Part shown: in pieces, positions 1 to 12,562 of the stretch
Layout: every line of letters begins with the position of its first letter
Numbering within the stretch: position 1 is the first letter of the stretch
Origin: Paragonimus skrjabini miyazakii
Taxonomy: Eukaryota; Platyhelminthes; Trematoda; Plagiorchiida; Troglotrematidae
Assembly: GCA_014338405.1 (NCBI GenBank)
Contig: JTDE01001946.1
Coordinates: 53,206-117,205, forward strand
Length of the DNA stretch: 64,000 bases
Reading direction: 5' to 3'
The notes under the pieces: generated by a model
What the model saw: only the letters and a program-made list of their open reading frames with translations
What the model was told of the DNA's origin: nothing
Database searches by the model: none
Position numbers and translations under genes: made by a program

Positions 1-3000
1 CAACTAATAACTGCTTACTGTTTACCGAGACGGTCACATCAAGGGAAGATTGTTGCATTCGCTTGTGGGAAGGAGGTAACTCAGCGGACGCAAGTTTGTG
101 ATCGCGCGGACAGTCTGAGCGAAAGCAATGCAACTTCAATCAGATGTGATTGTTGAATCTAAGCGGGCTGAGTATTGCAAGCTACTGTGTCTAATTATAT
201 CCAGGAGGGCACAATATCAGGCTACCAATCACGGAGTGAATGCATTGCAATCATGTTGACTGGTATTGTCTGCGTTGGTTTGCATTCACTGGTATTGATT
301 GTTCATCTACGCTGCCGTATTGTTGGCCCATGGCGTGAATAGAACGTGAGTAAAGACAGACCGGTTTGCAAATCATAACGCATGTGTATAGAGTGAATTA
401 GCGAGAAGCCTGAATAATTCTGGTGGCTGTGACAATGAATGTTTTCATTTTATCGTTGTGCAGCCTTTCCATTCATCAGCTATTAACTTGTTATTCGTGT
501 AGTGGTTCAGACGGTCAGTGGACTGATTAGGTTTTTATCACATTCCAAGTGAGGGTGGGATATTTGTATGACTTTTGTATATAAACAAGTATAGAATTTG
601 CGCTTATGAGTAGGAACGGCTATGTATTCTCACTTCGTCAGGTAGCAGTTGGATGTTTTTGGACTTCATCAGTTTTTTCTCACAAATTCCAGTGTCGGTA
701 TGATAGCTAGGCAATGTGTTTTCAGTGAGCAAAAGCCCTTCAGGTACTACGCAGTTGGAACCAATAGCATTTTATTTCAATTTTGGAGGCACTAACTGGG
801 ACACGTAACTATATGAAAGTCGTTACCTTGTCACTGCCTCAGTGATAATTTATTTAGTGCGAACGCCGGACATGTTTTAGTGCTATAGCTTTTACCCTAG
901 TGAGCTTGATCACCAATTCAGTCCAAGACGAATTAGGCTGCAAGGTTTTGTGCGATTCAATATTTTCATTAAAATTTCTCCTCCAGTGATGATCACCAGA
1001 GCGAAATGTAAACTTTCTTCGCTGCGAATCACATCTCATTCATTCGATCTAAAGAACAACATTGTCCTGCCAATCTGAACGGTAAGCATCAATGAAGATT
1101 TAACAACGGAAGGGTCAAAATTCGTACTGTGAACCGACCTGTGTTGACTCCATATGTATAATGGATCCTAACCTCAACTTTACTGATACGCATATACATA
1201 CTTAGTCTCGATGTTCTTTTATGTACCCAAATGAACTAATAATGGATTGCAGCTTTTACATTCGCATAGACCGTTCATAAAGATCCCTCCGACAGAGGCA
1301 TTGCACCAGTGTTTCACGCAATTCTATGTTCGTGAGTGCTGGTTCAGCAAGAGCGAAACTGGGATAGAGGGCCATTTTGTAAAGTGGCTGGCTAAATGGT
1401 CTTTGGGAGCGTGAAATCTACGGCTGAGTTTTGGTGTTGTTCCATGCACAAGAACCAAAAACCCCGTACCTCACACCACTTCTCTCGTCAGGTTTTTATT
1501 CTTAAACTTTATTTCAACCGAGTAATGTTTCACTATTTGGCTGTAGTTCAATGATAATGACTAATGTCGATTGGATTCCATTCAAAGTTGGCTACGGCTC
1601 TCGTTTGGTTCGTATCAACCTGAAGCGTCACTGTGCGTTCGTTCTCATTAGATTTAACAAATAGTGTGAAAAATCAGCCGGAAACTTGGGGATTCAGTAT
1701 GATGCGACTATAACCGCGGACTTTAGACAGGTCAGGAAATAAGTGATCGATCATATTAGTCAAAAGAACAAGTCAAAACTTTTAATAATAGATAATATCG
1801 AACGCCCACAGCCTGCAAGCCAGATGTGTAACGTAATAATAGTACGATCTTTTTGATACTGGCTTTTTCATCCAGGTCAGCCGGTTTAACGACTTGACAT
1901 ATTGCTTTGTGAAATGAGATGTACGCACTACTGTGCACCAAAGTTCATTTTTTGAAAATCATTCTCTCCAAAAGCAATACAAACATAGTAAACAAAAGTT
2001 TAAAGCATCTGACCTTATTCAATTTCTCCCCCCAAGAAAAATGTATGCACGTTCGTTTGATTCACGGTAGTATCACACAAGTTTTTAATGACACTAATAC
2101 TTTGTTCACTTCAACACTGCGTACACTTTCCATGATGTAAAAGGAACACCCTTATGTCGCATAATGCCATCAAAACTAACAGTGGTTTTGTCTTGCTAAT
2201 TTTTACAACATAAATGTTTCCTATTGAGTCTTTATAGTCTCCAGGTAGCAGTCGATTATTACAGCGTTCAACTTTCTATTGACACTTTTTCTGTAACTTT
2301 ATTCTACTAATTATCCCAACAATGTCAGTACTTTCATTAAGGACTCAAAAAGTTGGACTTATGTCTCCAAACCTCAACAGTCTATTTCCATTTTTAAAGA
2401 AAGGTAAGCCTCACTGGACTTCAGTCCATGCAACAGCGATCGTCTGTGTTACGTTCAAAAGCGTTAACCGGCAGTAATGGCACAGACACGGATAAGGCTT
2501 GCCTTCGGGGCAGTTGATGAAATTCAACCTATCCGCTTATATTCGAACTGCTGAGGTTGAGTTCTTAATAGTGACGTATACAAATATTAAGTTGAGTGAA
2601 CAAAAGACGGTCATTTCTGGACAGGAGAATAAAACCGTTGGAAACGTTTACAAAACTTCCGACCACGTTAGATTGATCATTTGCTATGTAATTCTGTGTA
2701 TTCAGGTTGGTCTCGGAGGATTAATCACGTTAACCAGTGATCAAACCAAACAGGCTACAACTCGTTTAGTACTTTTTACCTAGAAAACACACAACACTGC
2801 TAAATAACAGAACTAGTCAGACCATTATTATTTGAACGATTGTATCTGATAGGCAGTATATCGCATACAGGGTATCACAAATAACATTTGAGTTGGCAGC
2901 AAGTTAACCCAGGGTGAGAGACATTTTTGCTGATAAGGTATTTTTACATAAATAATTAAATGGTTCTTAAATAAATACATTTATTACCTTACATGTATAA

Positions 3001-3480
3001 ATTCGTCGAAAAAGGTAAACAGAAAACACCTGTCAAAGTATACGGTCTACGATTGTGGATTGCTCACCGAGATTAACAAAGCAACAATCCTGCAGTTCGT
3101 GACATTCAGACCGTGCAGGTCATAGAAATAAATCTCTTTAAGAAAGTCGGCAAGATCTGTTTCAGTTAGTTGTATATTTTAAAGGTTGAATAGTTTATCT
3201 TTCTCAGGTTGTCCTTTTCTACTGCCCACGCAACCAAGAACACATTCGCTTAGACAGATTCGCCCAAATTACAAGCAGGCAAATGATTGGTTACTGTTGA
3301 AAAGCCTGAAAATCATACCCATTTCATTCGGAGTTTCAACGGTCAGGCAAAAATTTGTCATCGGAATTCGTTTCTTCTCGTTTTTTCTCAAGCCAAGTAC
3401 TTTTTCTTTCAAAAGCTTTAAGTGTATAAACTACACATCAGCAGGTGTCTTGCTCTCAGAGGATTTCCAGTCAGTTCATT
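1..3480. other. no supported gene
   Basis: I see no recognisable gene, RNA or mobile element here. The open frames are short (under 100 codons), overlap on both strands, and show no known domain, so I treat them as chance frames. Confidence 0.6.
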
Positions 3481-3488
3481 TTTAAAAG

Positions 3489-3537
3489 GAGCACTACGCT
3501 CGGGTTTAGCTCTCGTCAGAGCTCATCAGTAATGACA
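3489..3537 (-). ncRNA. hammerhead ribozyme motif, SINE type, decayed
   Basis: Minus strand, in order: stem I strand TGTCATTA, a perfect core CTGATGA, then helix II GCTCT-GACG-AGAGC (five perfect pairs, GACG loop). TAA replaces the conserved GAA, stem III is an imperfect ACCCGAGC, G stands at the cleavage position where A, C or U is needed, and the stem I return strand is TAGTGCTC. Five stem I pairs remain, one a wobble. The core and helix II are convincing, but the two substitutions at essential positions predict an inactive ribozyme. Confidence 0.6.
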
Positions 3538-3567
3538 ACCTTACCATGGCCAAGAGTAGAACTACCA
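3489..3567 (-). mobile_element. hammerhead SINE fragment (Sm-alpha-like), copy 1
   Basis: On the minus strand this reads as the end of a tRNA-like head (a box-B-like GTTCTACTC at about 3553-3563) running straight into a hammerhead-type segment (3489-3537). It aligns by eye, almost without gaps, to the better copy at 15855-16012 from the box B region through the ribozyme. The box A end of the head is not recognisable. Schistosome Sm-alpha elements have the same order, pol III promoter then hammerhead, so I infer a related SINE family. Decayed and presumably immobile. Confidence 0.6.
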
Positions 3568-3569
3568 AG

Positions 3570-6500
3570 CTTTTACAAAACAGTCGTGTTCCTTTTTGTT
3601 ATCAAGGTGGGTAAAAATAGCTGAGCACATTGGATGTTTGAAGCTCAATACCTTTTATCTTTTGCCGTTCTCATATTCCTGATTGGAATTCCACAAGTTT
3701 CCCATTCTACCTGTCTACTAATGAATGGACACTTACCTGAGAAAGTATAAGAAAAATATTGGCTAACATCTGTCTAAACCCATTTTCGAAATGTTCATGT
3801 CCCAATTAAGGCTTTTGTGTGCTCATTATTCAAGCATAGATATGTATAAACATAATTCCACAAAAGCAGATCTCTGTCAGACGTACAAACCTGTGAACTG
3901 TCGACCACAGTTGAATGTTCCATCAGTATTTTTCTATTTTTGGTCTCCAATGTCAATTAAGAACCCATTGTGGTGATTTGGCTTAAGCACAACTGACAAA
4001 ATATATTTAATTACTACCTTACGTTGTGACAAAAATGGTCATTCAATGGTTGTGTATGTAGCAGTTAGATTTATGCATCGATAATAGTGTATCTGTCATT
4101 TCTCGCATCAACCATTCAAACTTGACCTGTTTCCATAATCAGCATACAAATATGCGACCCTCATCTGCACAGCGACCTAACCGGTAATTTGCAAACGGCA
4201 TCAATTTCTAACAGATACATCATGAGTAAATCAACCAACCTTGTCGCTCAAAGAAGAAAGGTACTAACAGGAATAGAATTTTAAAATGTGCAAAACTGTT
4301 ACCTTGTTCAAGGTTACGAATACGACATTTAATTTAGAGTGGGTCTCTGAAAAAGTGGGCACTCCGTCTAAACCTACAACAAATGTCGGCGTAAATTTTC
4401 ATGCGGAACGTAACTATGGCCACTTTTGATGTTCATGTGGAGCGAATATCTGCAGACGCTTAGTTCTTTATGTCGTCATATTATGTACGTCATATTCACC
4501 GATTGACTCAAGCATTAATTAAGTCCGCCTGTCGGTAATATTTCACCGCTTACGGAGATATGTCATCATACCAGAGCTTCCGCCTAAGGAGTGCAAACTT
4601 ACCGATAAAGCAAATAGCTAATCTGAGTTACTTTAAAGTTGTGCACTCTCACCTGGTCTTAAGCACATTCCAAATGATGTGATATTTATTTGATATCTAC
4701 ATACAGTTCATAAAACCTATAACACTTACGTTATACACGGGTGTAATGTGTTTAATAATGTATACTAAAAAGACTTGTCCCTATGATACCTGTCTGAAAC
4801 CGTCTGTCGCTTTCACAATCGACAGAGATACGCACATATATATTACGACTAAAGCCACTGTAATGTTTGCGAAGTATCTAACGTGCTGCTACGTACGCGA
4901 TCCACTGAATGGGGTAGCTCCGTCATTTACGTCTTTGTAACAGTAGTCAAATCGAAGCTTTGGCTGACATATGGGAAAAAATCAGAAAATATTAGCCAAG
5001 AGTGCCATTCAATATACCTGCTTACTCTAATAGTTACCTTTGCAGTCACGTTTACCGAACAGTCCCGAGACTGCACTGATTTGAAAGAAACCTACAGTAT
5101 ATTAGCGATAGGAATACAACATGCAAGCAGCTCTTGGAATAATTATGAGGAATGCAAAATTTATACCATAGAGTTGATGAATTATCTTTGTATTCATAAA
5201 ACAATATCTGACCAGAGTGAAACATTTCCGGCCTGTGATGTATTATTTCAGAAACTGAATAGCTAGTTAGAGTAAACATCATATTCGATCGAACGAATTC
5301 GACCCCTCTCAACGTTGTCCAAGGAGCTTGTGTACGAGAAAGAACGAATGGGTAAAACATTCAACACATTCCAACAGCTACATTCAAGTACAACAATATA
5401 AGATGGTAATTTATTAAAAGTTGCTTTGCTTACCTTTTTCAAGGTGAATAAATCACAAAACCCAAAATTTTTAATAACAAACTTCCTTAACTGTGCGCGA
5501 AAGGTTCCGACAACACAATTGTCCAGACAACTAAATAAGCACCCTGAAATATCCGTACATGCTATGTCATTATTAATTCCATCAAATTGAAAATAATGTG
5601 AACGTAATTGGGTTCGGCATCAGTATTGATCCATTTAACACCTACCCCAATTTAGAAGCATAAGGACAGTTAAGAATAGGTTATTTGTTAGAGTGACATT
5701 CACCCCCTGAGTCGACTGACGTACCAGTTCACTATGTGCAAACATTGATCAAAAGCAGACGCCCTAAATGCTACACAACCCACAGTGCACTACGCGACTT
5801 AGTGTACACTGAACCCGAAACACTGGGTGTGTATTCAGTTAGTCACTATGGCTGAATTAGGATAGGTATCACAAATGATTAAACAAAACCAGGTGGGTGC
5901 TCATCAAAGATCACATTACATCAGCAACAATTTTCATTACCAGCCCTACTGTGTACTACTGTGCAGGACCTTGTGCATTATAGATGCAGCAGAGTTACCC
6001 AACTAGAAACACTGCGCTAAGTTCGAACAAGCACAAATAGCTTGTTTATGTTTGGGGCTATTTTTACATCAACAGGAGGACAAACGTCGCAGTATGCTAA
6101 AAGTTTGACGATTGTTGTCAATAACAAATTACTCACCAACAGAATACGAATGTACGTACATTAATTGGTAACTAGATGAACTATAAGTGGTGCAAGTATC
6201 GCCAATTAAATGAGGTGAAAACAGTCCTATATTTGATCGGAAGTATTGGAGAAGGCTCCCTTGGCTTGACTAACTACTAGTGTTGGGTGTTTCATCACAA
6301 CTTGATTACTGCCCCTAATGCACACTGTAAATGCTACCAAACACCAGTGCATCTGATAGTCAGGTCATTTGTGTGCCTGATTTTCGAATTTACAAATTTG
6401 CTTGTAGTCCATGAAACGCAAAGGATGTATTGCAAAAAATGCATATTCGTTGGACCCGGAAAACCATGTGAACAGGTTGCGTAGACCCTCTGAGGTGCTT

Positions 6501-8585
6501 TGAAGGAGATGACATTCTATGGTAACATTTTCAAATACTTTTGAGGAAATTTGACTTTTGGGTAAATAATATATTAGGCACAGGTGAGCACAACAGTTCA
6601 GTCTATGTGGACTTATTTAATTATATTTCTACTGAACTGATAACAGCCTGACCCAAAATAATGCAACATGAACATAATCAGACGGACACACATATAAATC
6701 GAGTTAGTCACCCCAGGGTCGATTCTTAACCGCCATCAGAAGTCTGTATTGTTCTAGGGGAGTCAGTTTGCGAAAAAGCACGATACTTGTCAGGTGTGCG
6801 TTACGTCCCTCAATCCTCCCAAATCGATCAGTAGTCACATGTATCAACATGTTATCCTCGCTCGTAATCAACTAACCAGAACCATTATGATGCGAATGTT
6901 TTGTATCCACCCAAACTAATCGTATACAACGTTTTTCAGGACGAAGCACGCTTCCAGAGACCAAAGCTGGACAGCAATTTTGAACACAGATGTCGATAAC
7001 GTAACAGGTTGTCTTCATCTCAGATAAAATGGTCAAATAAGACATGTTGCAATAAGTGGGACGACACGTTTCAGTAACGAGGCCATAAAACTGAGAGGCG
7101 TTAAGCGAGTTTTACTGTTTTCTCAGCATGGCTGTAATACGTCACCTCATAGTCCACAAATGGGGTGATGCACTTTTAATTGCGGCACGAGGTGCTTCAG
7201 ATTCTATGGAAAAGTTGTTAGGTTCGGATCAGTCTTTTAGTGACTTGTAAATCTGTTTTATTCATGAATGCAGCTTTTCATTATTTACCGGTTGGTGAAA
7301 AAGCTATCGTGCAAGCACAATCCGTTGGGGAAATATCGTATTTTTACTCTTTCCGTTTGCACTTACCGGTGCATGTTGGTTCCCAGTCCAGCACTATCGT
7401 TCCTGCATTGAAACGGTCGCAGGTTACACATGCGTATAACCAGGTGTTATCGATTGTGGGCAGTGGTGACCAAATCACTGGGCTGGTGGCACCAATCTGG
7501 CTGTGGTTTCAGTGGTGTGCTGTGCCCGTCCGCTCACTCGACCCGGATCGGTAAGTCCTTTGGCCTAGACTCCAGATTTTGGTGACAGGACGTACGGTAC
7601 AATCGTGGTTATGTACTACGAAGAAAAACTCCTTGGTGGAGCTTGTCATTGATAAACTCTACGTCGTGATTGCTGTGATCAGAGATTATCGTTATTTTGT
7701 CACAACTTTCACAATTACATCATCCCATTTTTACGTACCGACTGGAGCTAAGTAGTACTTATTCTTTTTCATTGTCCGGGAGTAGTAATTCAGCACCTTT
7801 GCATGTTGCTCTAAAACAAAAAACACTTTTCTCCGTCAGGTATGTTCAGGACCTTAGTGAACCGTTAAATATACGCGATCAACTGCAACAGTCTGCGAAA
7901 AACTGCGTCAATTGTCCGATGATGCTGACAGAAATTAACTATAGCAACCGGAACAATGCAGTTTCATGAAGGATTAAGAATTTCGTTAGTGTTCGCTATG
8001 AAGTAGCCGTTGAATGATGGTCTACTACCCAATGATGGTCTCTGGAGATCACAAATTCCGAGACAACATATCGCGGACGAGAGCGGAATGACAACAATGT
8101 AATCAGCTAAAGATGTTCTGAATACCTTGCTGTCGCTATTCTGACAACTGTCAGACAAGTAAGCCCACCGTGGCTGAAGCGCAAGCAGAACGTATGTTCT
8201 TGGTATTTGTTTGCTTTATACTCCACAGCCAACCGGTCTACCTACTGTCACTTGCTATGCCACATCTAATTCGTATTAAACGAGAATTGAAATCACAACT
8301 GCTGATCTTTCGTTCAAACTGCGTCAAGGTTGGCAATGAGCTGCGGTTGGTTTAATGATTATCGTTAACTCAATGTCCGCATGACTTCAGAATTGTGCTT
8401 TAAAACAGAATAATTTCTGTAGTATGATAGGGGAAGTTTCAATTGAAAAGGCTGCAAACTCCAACTACCAGTTACCCTACTTACACTGACGCACCTATTT
8501 ACTGAAACCGTTGTATTCCAGAGGTAACTAGTTAGGGCGTCGATGGATCTTAAAACGAACATCACTGAGCTCATTTTAGCTTTCT
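3570..8585. other. no supported gene
   Basis: No domain, RNA or repeat could be recognised. The longest open frame is 4883-5266 (+, 127 codons), with no family resemblance that I can see and an overlapping minus-strand frame at 5052-5360. Another frame at 7240-7554 (+) ends at a GTAAGT, a good splice-donor match, but has no clear acceptor or homology. Confidence 0.5.
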
Positions 8586-8589
8586 TCAG

Positions 8590-8712
8590 TCAGCCCCTCG
8601 AACGGAAGCACTAAACTTGATATACGTTAGCAGTACATATCCTTTCCTCTGCCGAGATTCCAATTCCGGCCATACTCCTCTGAGATAGCCTCCCTGACCA
8701 CTGCACCGGTTG
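8590..8712 (-). mobile_element. hammerhead SINE, copy 2 (decayed)
   Basis: The minus strand carries the same order as the copy at 15855-16012: a tRNA-like head (box A region around 8689-8709, degenerate box B around 8654-8667), a linker ending GGATATG, a hammerhead remnant, and a tail rich in TTCGAGGGGCTGACTG that matches TTCGAAAGGGGCCGATTG in the better copy. Nearly every block of the head aligns. Helix II of the ribozyme has been lost, so this is a dead copy. Confidence 0.55.
8606..8639 (-). ncRNA. hammerhead remnant lacking helix II
   Basis: Stem I strands TATGTACT and TAGTGCTT and the stem III/cleavage segment TATCAAGT-T are recognisable by alignment to 15881-15929. The core is reduced to CTGCTAACG and helix II is missing. 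Only its position in the SINE identifies it; not expected to cleave. Confidence 0.4.
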
Positions 8713-8715
8713 TCT

Positions 8716-11017
8716 CAAAATGGACAGGACCGAATTTTGATATCTGAACGCTCAATCACTTTGGCTTGTGAGGAATGACCCGATTACCAATCGGCTCCGA
8801 AATCTCAATTAATGGCCCGTCATTAGCTTATTAGTATAAAATGTTTTCCAAAAGGTTAAATGAAAATCCAAGACATCGATTTGTCTGAGAAGTTAAAAAC
8901 CTCGGAGTATCAACTACAGCTATGCAAGTGGTAGCTGGCTTCCACAGAGAGCGCTGAGTTTGTATATCTTCAGTTACACAGCCCACACGACTAGAATCAC
9001 TTTGTCCTAGGCTACATATGCAATCTCTACATTGAAAGAATTTATTCAGACTTTTATAACGCAATCCAACCTTCTGCTCATTGCAATGATGAAACATTTA
9101 AAAAAACGGTTTATTAAGTGCTTAATGTATAATCGAGACCCAAGTAATCAAGAAGTGGACCCCCTATATGGTATGTGATATGTAGACGTCATTGATGTCT
9201 TTCAGTTTCGTCTAATCAATCAGTTGTTTCTAAGTCAATGCTGATCTCACAAAAATGTACTTGCATACATTTGTCATGTGATACTAAAGCTCCCTTTGAG
9301 TTCGTCCGTACAACCTTTTTGCTGGGCAAATTGGAAGCAAAGATGTGGACGTTGCCAGTACCGATCGTTCATCATATTCATAGAAAGGGTACACGTAGGC
9401 AGTGGCGGATGCATACCGCCTCGAAATCACATAAACGCTCCATTATCTATCAAACTATTCTTTTTAGGAAGTCGACGATAATTGTTTATCACAACAAATC
9501 GTGCTTAAAAACAGTTGGATAAAGTCCATTTGAAAAAACATTCTATAGCTATTACTGACCACTACAAACTATTATTGCCACTAATTTTATCGCAATTCTT
9601 CATTCGAAAGTGTTGATTGGGCACACCTTCAGCAATTGTCGGTAGTACGCTGAAACTGGAAAATTTTAATGTTCACTTCAAAGTAGGCGCTCACTCAGTT
9701 GTTGGGCTGTATCAATTGGCCCCTTTCCTATTAAGGCCCATATCTTTAACCTGATGGAATTTACATAGGATTGATATCAAGATTAAAAACCAACCATTTT
9801 AAAGCTTCAGGTCATCATAATCGTAGCCTTACACTCGTGATGCACGATGAACTAATCGAGGCGTTGTTTCAGTGATACAGTACGGACCACTACTAATTCG
9901 AAGAAGTGAATATAACTAAAAAGAGTTTCAATGTCCGAACCTGAAAGTCAATATAACATGGTCATTTCATACATCACAAAAACTGGACGTGCCCACCATA
10001 TTGGCGGCAAACTTTCATCGTTAGTTAATCATCCGAAACACGCCACCATCAGTCGAACATCATGTCAATTCTATTTCCACATGTCAGGGCTATGAATATT
10101 GGTTTTGCTTCAAAATCGACTCACCCGTTCACCAACGCCTCAAATTTACAGTCACATTGTTTCTGGGACGGCAATACGTCCAGTTACTGAGTTTACAACC
10201 GAAACCGTGACCACTGTGTCGACAACCGAACTTCATCTTATTCTGTCCTGTGTTGAGCAGTCTAATCATCGTGCTGTTCGCCCCGTCTGCATGACATTCC
10301 TTAGTTTTTCAAACAAGCAGCTATTACGCTCTGACCTCTTTTGCTTACCTTTTTATGCCCTGCAATATTTTCTGAAACGCTAGACAGCTTTGTGATGGGC
10401 AATTTACGTCCATACCACCGATACAACGGCCTAGTAGCTGCATTGTTTGCTGGGCGAAATAAACCGAAAACCATCTCACGTATACGTAACCGTTTACTGT
10501 TAGGTCAGCGGTTGGGTTCGACAGCGCCACAGCAAGGTTAAGTGGCCACAGAATTTTGTTGCTATCAATTCTCTTCACTCCATCCATTGATCGGCTTTAT
10601 TCTCATTCTAGAAACCGACTTTTTATGGTTTGATTTATGACAGACCTAACGGTTTGTGCAAAAGATATGACGTTTCACACATAAGCACATATTAAACTTG
10701 GACAACTGAATTGACCGCACAATTTTATTGAGTGGTGTGTGTGTGTGAAAAGGAATTACGAATACTTCAAAAGTTTATCGCCGGTCATCTTTTCGTTGAG
10801 GTGAACCAGTACTATGATATCTGATGTCATCTATGTATGGTATTGTTCAAAAGTTGATAATAATAGTAGCAAGCAATGTGAAAAACGCCCAGGGCTCTTA
10901 ATTCAATGGTGCTTTTGTGCTGTACTGAAGGACGGCTGAATCGTTCAGTTATACACTAGTCTGAACATGTGCAAGCACGCGGAGTGCAGCGTTCTGTATT
11001 TTGTAATCACAGTAAAG
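8716..11017. other. no supported gene
   Basis: No recognised feature. There is a short (GT)n run near 10736-10746. Open frames (such as 10099-10383 +) show no domain. Confidence 0.5.
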
Positions 11018-11019
11018 TA

Positions 11020-11044
11020 CGAGGGAGAGTCAAAAAGTAATGCC
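11020..11044 (+). repeat. mariner terminal inverted repeat, left
   Basis: Begins CGAGGGAGAGTCAAAAAGTA and ends ATGCC. Its complement is at 12089-12113 with two mismatches. The flanking TA is the duplicated target site. Confidence 0.9.
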
Positions 11045-11128
11045 CTTTTATTTCGGACAGGTATAATTACCAACATAGGAACATGTATTATACATCAAAA
11101 TAAAGCTGGTCCTCTGTGGATCACATCC

Positions 11129-11693
11129 CTACTTCTCAACATAGTCACCGTTACGCTCAATAGCAACGTTCCACCTTTGACTGAGCGCATATATCCCTGT
11201 CCCGTAAAATTTTGTCGTCTGTTCTTTGAGCCACTTCTTCACTGTGGTTTTCACTTCCTCGTCATTGGAATAATGTTTCCCTCTCAAACCCTCTTTCATG
11301 GGGCCGAAGAAGTGATAATCTGAAGGCGTTAAATCTGGTGAGTATGGAGGATGCCGTAAAGTTGTCCACCCGAATGAGGCAATTGTCTCCCTTGTCTTGA
11401 TGCTTGTGTGTGGTCGAGCATTGTCTTGCAGAAGGAGGACTTTGCGGATTGGCAAATCGGGTCTCACTCGTTGGATTCTTGCTCTCAGCCTCGTCAGGGT
11501 CTCGCTATAGGCGTCAAAGTTTATTGTTTCTCCTCTAGGCAAGCAATCAAGTAGAATGACACCTTGAGCATTCCAAAAGACAATCGCCATGATTTTTCCA
11601 GCCGACTTTTGCGTCTTGAACTTTTTTGGTTCCCACCTTTTCATTCTTCAAACGACGAACCCACCTGCATACATTGCTATAATCTACAGTATT
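11129..11693 (-). pseudogene. mariner transposase, C-terminal part
   Basis: This is the catalytic C-terminal half of a mariner transposase, which would cut and join element ends at TA sites. Visible motifs are LLLQDNARPHTS (second catalytic Asp) and HPPYSPDLTPSDYHFF (third Asp); exactly 34 residues separate the two Asp residues, giving the D34D signature. The block KKFKTQKSAGK upstream is typical of the domain. The frame ends in YVEK and a stop at 11129. The first catalytic Asp (the DETW-type motif) is absent: within one uninterrupted stretch the coding jumps from the N-terminal WVRRLKNEK to WEPKKFKTQ, with a change of frame. The deletion is therefore real and does not come from the gap. A product would be inactive. 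Confidence 0.85.
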
Positions 11694-11839
11694 NNNNNNN
11701 NNNNNNNNNNNNNNNNNNNNNNNNNNNNNNNNNNNNNNNNNNNNNNNNNNNNNNNNNNNNNNNNNNNNNNNNNNNNNNNNNNNNNNNNNNNNNTCAAACG
11801 ACGAACCCACCTGCACACATTGCTATAGTCTACAGTATT
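11648..11839. repeat. 46-bp duplication flanking the N gap
   Basis: 11648-11693 and 11794-11839 match at 44 of 46 positions by hand count. In the mariner frame both encode the same TVDYSNVCRWVRRL segment, so a true tandem duplication would be out of place. Best read as unmerged contig overlap, possibly from two alleles or two mariner copies. Confidence 0.8.
11694..11793. other. assembly gap of 100 N
   Basis: Exactly 100 Ns, a conventional size for gaps of unknown length. The 46 bases before it (11648-11693) and after it (11794-11839) are the same sequence with two differences, so the contig ends probably overlap and no sequence is necessarily missing. Confidence 0.9.
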
Positions 11840-11953
11840 GTCCTCAAACACATTTGTTAATCGTCTGTGAACGTTCATGAGGGTTTCCCCCCCAGCAACA
11901 AGGAATTCAATCACTGCTCTTTGTGTTTGACGCAACTCTACGGGGGCAGCCAT
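11794..11953 (-). pseudogene. mariner transposase, N-terminal part
   Basis: Starts at ATG (11951-11953) with MAAPVELRQTQRAVIEFL and runs through the N-terminal helix-turn-helix region, ending TVDYSNVCRWVRRL at the N gap. In mariner transposases this region binds the terminal inverted repeats. The last 46 bp repeat on the other side of the gap (11648-11693), where the reading continues into KNEK and then the deletion junction. The domain itself has no stop. Its link to the C-terminal piece is out of frame. Confidence 0.8.
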
Positions 11954-12088
11954 TTTGAATTTTCCTTGTGAGTCTAAAAACATGAAAAGTAAGAAACAAA
12001 CTATTACATAACGTAAATGATATAATCATTTATAACTGGGAAAAATTCAGGTAATTTTATGAAAAACTTCACCAGAATTAAAAACACT

Positions 12089-12113
12089 GGCATTACTTTT
12101 TGACTCCCCTTCG
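12089..12113 (-). repeat. mariner terminal inverted repeat, right
   Basis: Read on the minus strand it begins CGAAGGGGAGTCAAAAAGTA, matching the left repeat except at two positions, and is followed by the target TA. Confidence 0.9.
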
Positions 12114-12115
12114 TA

Positions 12116-12560
12116 CATTAGCTAGTGCTTAAGTCACTGCTTCTAATTAATAGGTTACCAATCGCACTTGATCAAATCTCTTCAACCTATTCTAAGTTGA
12201 TTAGTCGAACAACTTCAGGAAGCAATAGATGATGTCGATTAGGCAAAATAAATCACTTCTTTTTTCATATGGAATAATTTACACAAAGTGTCATGTGTAC
12301 CCGTGTGAAGAGAATTCGACTATTGAGAAGTTGTTTCACCTAATAAGTTAACCAAAAGAGATATGAGATGCTTTCCCATCAAGATGTTTAATAACCTCCT
12401 GATAACCGTACATAGCCCGTTTGATAACAATATCTTATACTGAACCGGACCTGAGTTATGACGTCTAAATTCTACACTGAGGAGTAGTTTACTATCAGAA
12501 GTGATAAAACTTTACTGCCACTGTGCAATCAAATGCACATTTGAGCTATTTCCATTAAAA
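12116..12560. other. no supported feature
   Basis: Nothing recognised between the mariner and the next SINE. Confidence 0.5.
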
Positions 12561-12562
12561 AA

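Larger units (their letters stand above)
11020..12113 (-). mobile_element. mariner (Tc1/mariner) DNA transposon, internally deleted
   Basis: The element is bounded by 25-bp terminal inverted repeats that match at 23 positions, each next to a TA dinucleotide (11018-11019 and 12114-12115), the target duplication expected for Tc1/mariner. It encodes a D34D-type transposase on the minus strand, split into N- and C-terminal pieces. Without the 100 Ns and the 46-bp duplicated gap flank, the element is about 950 bp against roughly 1.3 kb for intact mariners, because the coding region has lost around 120 codons. The ends look mobilisable in trans, but the copy cannot make its own transposase. Confidence 0.9.

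Noticed and set aside
4883..5266. 127-codon open frame as a gene
   Set aside because: No recognised domain, overlaps an opposite-strand frame, and several frames of this length are expected by chance in 64 kb at this composition.
7240..7554. Open frame ending at GTAAGT, possible exon
   Set aside because: Only the donor-like site is good. There is no homology, no clear acceptor, no matching downstream exon.
11547..11983. Open frames reading through the N run
   Set aside because: They are artefacts of the 100-N gap and its duplicated flanks inside the mariner element.
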